Shown one piece after another: positions 6,064 through 7,405 of a stretch of DNA of 7,405 bases. How positions within the stretch are numbered: position 1 is the stretch's first letter; every line of letters starts with the position of its first letter. Below the pieces are notes generated by a model. That model searched no databases. It saw only the letters and a list, made by a program, of their open reading frames with translations, and had not been told where the DNA came from. The position numbers and the translations under genes are program-made. Location of the stretch: positions 1-7,405 of the forward strand of contig JAPUHZ010000067.1 in NCBI GenBank assembly GCA_027297485.1, read 5' to 3'. The stretch comes from Deltaproteobacteria bacterium (GTDB taxonomy: Bacteria; Desulfobacterota_B; Binatia; UBA9968).

Positions 6064-7125
6064 TCATCGCCGATCGCCGACCACCAAATCCCAGGTAAGC
6101 GGAGTGCCGCGTTTGACGTCGCGACTGGCAACATGCCCGAGGATATCCCCCAGGTACCGCGTACTCAACCCATGACCCGGACGGATGGAACGTACCGTCT
6201 CAGAGGTAAATTTCTCTCCGCTCTTCATATCTCTCACTACAAATAATGATCTTCTGAGGCTAAGGCTCTCCGGCTCATGTTCGCTAACACCGTAGTGAAC
6301 CTTGCCTAAGGCCTTCTCCGCTGTGCGTACGGCCTCAACCATTTCCTTGAATTCCTTCGGCTCGAGGGAGAAAGCGCTGTCGGGGCCTGGAACTGCGCGA
6401 GAAAGCGTCAGATGTTTCTCAATGACGCAGGCGCCTAATGCTACAGCCGCCACAGGCACTGCAGCATCCATGCTGTGGTCTGATAAACCCACAGGCACCT
6501 GGAAGGCTTTGGCTAGGTCTGGAATCGTGCGCAGGTTCATCTCATCCGGCAAGGCTGGGTAAACGCTTGTGCACTTCAAAAGAACCATACGGCTACCATG
6601 GTCCCGGAGGATTTCCACGGCCTCGCCGATCTCACTCTGGGTTGCCATACCAGTGGAAAGGATTACCGGCTTGCCGGTTTGTGCAACCTTGCGTATCAAA
6701 GGTAGGTCGACAATCTCGAAGGAAGCAATCTTGTAGGCCGGTACATTCATGTTTTCCAAGAAGTCGACCGCCGTTTCATCAAACGGTGCTGAGAAAAGAT
6801 CCAGCCCCATGCCATTTGCCAATGCCTTTAACTTGGGCTGCCAGTCCCATGGAGTGAAGGCCTTGCTGTACAGGTCGTAAAGCCTTTGGCCATCCCATAG
6901 TGTGCCCTGGATCCGAAAGTATTCGTTGTCGCAATCGATCGTGATGGTATCCGGGGTATAGGTCTGGAGCTTCACGGCATCTGCCCCTGCCTCTTTGGCC
7001 GCCTCGATGATCTTAACGGCCTCGGCAAAGTCCTGATTATGGTTGGCCGACATCTCGGCAATTATGTAGGCGGGGCAACCCTGACCGACTCGGCGACCAT
7101 TAATCTCAATGATGGGTTCAGTCAT
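6064..7125 (-). CDS. pseI: Pseudaminic acid synthase (NeuB family, PseI type)
   Basis: A 353-residue cytosolic synthase that condenses phosphoenolpyruvate with a six-carbon 2,4-diacetamido-trideoxy sugar to form a nine-carbon nonulosonic acid. The N-terminal TIM barrel carries IAEMSANHNQD (22-32), AGADAVKLQTYTPDT (46-60) and the PseI-like block DNEYFRIQGTLWDG (66-79). YKIASFEI (131-138), ILSTGMA (155-161), LLKCTSVYP (182-190) and GLSDHSMD (213-220) follow. H217 and H238 (in IEKH) correspond to the metal ligands of NeuB. The C-terminal SAF (antifreeze-like) domain spans about 290-350 and includes RSIRPGHGL at 312-320, whose arginine R315 matches the substrate-binding arginine of NeuB. Length and domain order are normal. 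The DNEYF..GTLWDG block favours pseudaminate over sialic or legionaminic acid synthases. Its ATG overlaps the stop of the upstream formyltransferase-like gene by 8 bases (7118-7125), suggesting translational coupling. Confidence 0.9.
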   Translation of the reverse strand: MTEPIIEINGRRVGQGCPAYIIAEMSANHNQDFAEAVKIIEAAKEAGADAVKLQTYTPDTITIDCDNEYFRIQGTLWDGQRLYDLYSKAFTPWDWQPKLKALANGMGLDLFSAPFDETAVDFLENMNVPAYKIASFEIVDLPLIRKVAQTGKPVILSTGMATQSEIGEAVEILRDHGSRMVLLKCTSVYPALPDEMNLRTIPDLAKAFQVPVGLSDHSMDAAVPVAAVALGACVIEKHLTLSRAVPGPDSAFSLEPKEFKEMVEAVRTAEKALGKVHYGVSEHEPESLSLRRSLFVVRDMKSGEKFTSETVRSIRPGHGLSTRYLGDILGHVASRDVKRGTPLTWDLVVGDRR

Positions 7126-7405
7126 TGCTCTTCGCCGGGTCTACCGCATACTGGAGCTGGATTCGAAGATAGATTTTTCGGCCCTCGTTAACGAAGAAAG
7201 CACCGGGGTAGGGCGCAAAGGTGCGGGCCCGTAGAATATTGATCAACTCTCTGGCCGTGTACTTACGGTCGAGTTCGATTTCATCAATTTGTTTGACTTT
7301 CTCAACACGGTTTGTGGTACCGGCCCCCTTATCCTGGGCTAGACGAGGTGGCCTTCCGGATTGTACCAGGGGCCAAGTCTCTTTAAACAGATCAACACAA
7401 GCTCG
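7118..7405 (-). CDS. Formyltransferase family protein, C-terminal part (methionyl-tRNA formyltransferase-like)
   Basis: The frame is open from the right edge to a TGA at 7120-7118, giving the last 95 residues of a protein that begins outside the window. Counting from the edge, PPRLAQDKGAGTTNR (19-33) looks like the end of the formyltransferase catalytic domain. DRKYTARELINILRARTFAP (46-65), PYPGAFF (65-71) and KIYLRIQLQY (77-86) match the C-terminal domain of sugar formyltransferase and Fmt-like proteins found in glycan clusters. Such enzymes move a formyl group from N10-formyltetrahydrofolate onto an amine, here perhaps an amino sugar on the nonulosonate route rather than initiator tRNA. The catalytic Asn-His-Asp residues lie in the missing N-terminal part, so activity cannot be judged. 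It overlaps the pseI start by 8 bases, so the two are very likely in one operon. Family assignment is good; the substrate is inferred from its neighbour. Confidence 0.75.
   Translation of the reverse strand, partial: RACVDLFKETWPLVQSGRPPRLAQDKGAGTTNRVEKVKQIDEIELDRKYTARELINILRARTFAPYPGAFFVNEGRKIYLRIQLQYAVDPAKSND

Noticed and set aside
6438..6857. 139-residue plus-strand open frame over pseI
   Set aside because: It is antisense to a complete, strongly conserved synthase gene and its product is low-complexity and unrecognisable.

Overview
The window holds part of a bacterial surface-glycan (capsule, O-antigen or flagellin-glycan) locus built around a nonulosonic acid, most likely a pseudaminic-acid-type sugar. 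The key gene is a 353-residue NeuB-family synthase of the PseI type. Around it are the C-terminal end of a formyltransferase-fold enzyme, two GT-B (GT4) glycosyltransferases, a PseA/WbpG-type N-acetyl-sugar amidotransferase, an FAD-dependent oxidoreductase of the UDP-galactopyranose mutase / protoporphyrinogen-oxidase-like class and a SAM methyltransferase. No species can be named from the sequence. Gene density, Shine-Dalgarno sites and overlapping stops and starts are plainly bacterial. Glycan loci of this kind travel horizontally, so gene content is a poor guide to taxonomy.

Layout from left to right: methyltransferase (plus, 103-834); amidotransferase (minus, 857-1996) preceded on its own strand by the FAD oxidoreductase (minus, 2017-3408); a 381-base intergenic region (3409-3789) with a 17-bp inverted repeat and a possible minus-strand promoter; glycosyltransferase A (plus, 3790-4959); glycosyltransferase B (minus, 4971-6047), PseI (minus, 6064-7125) and the formyltransferase-like gene (minus, 7118 to the right edge). 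Transcription on the minus strand therefore forms two blocks. The right block runs formyltransferase, PseI, glycosyltransferase B with an 8-base overlap and then a 16-base gap. The left block runs oxidoreductase, amidotransferase with a 20-base gap. One plus-strand glycosyltransferase sits between them. Its end and that of glycosyltransferase B are only 11 bases apart.

Working model (inference): PseI condenses a 6-deoxy-hexose precursor with phosphoenolpyruvate to give the nonulosonate. The formyltransferase-like enzyme and the amidotransferase add or alter N-linked groups (formyl, or acetamido to acetamidino). The two GT4 enzymes build the glycan, and the methyltransferase may cap or decorate it. 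The oxidoreductase has no assignable substrate. The other pseudaminate genes (PseB, C, F, G, H), the glutaminase and cyclase-like partners of the amidotransferase, and any flippase or polymerase are not in this window.

Hand counts on small samples suggest uneven base composition. The methyltransferase and glycosyltransferase B are clearly more AT-rich than the amidotransferase and PseI, which fits a mosaic cassette locus. I see no RNA gene, CRISPR array, intact transposase or clearly new defence or mobile system. The least explained parts are the intergenic region and the oxidoreductase-amidotransferase pair.
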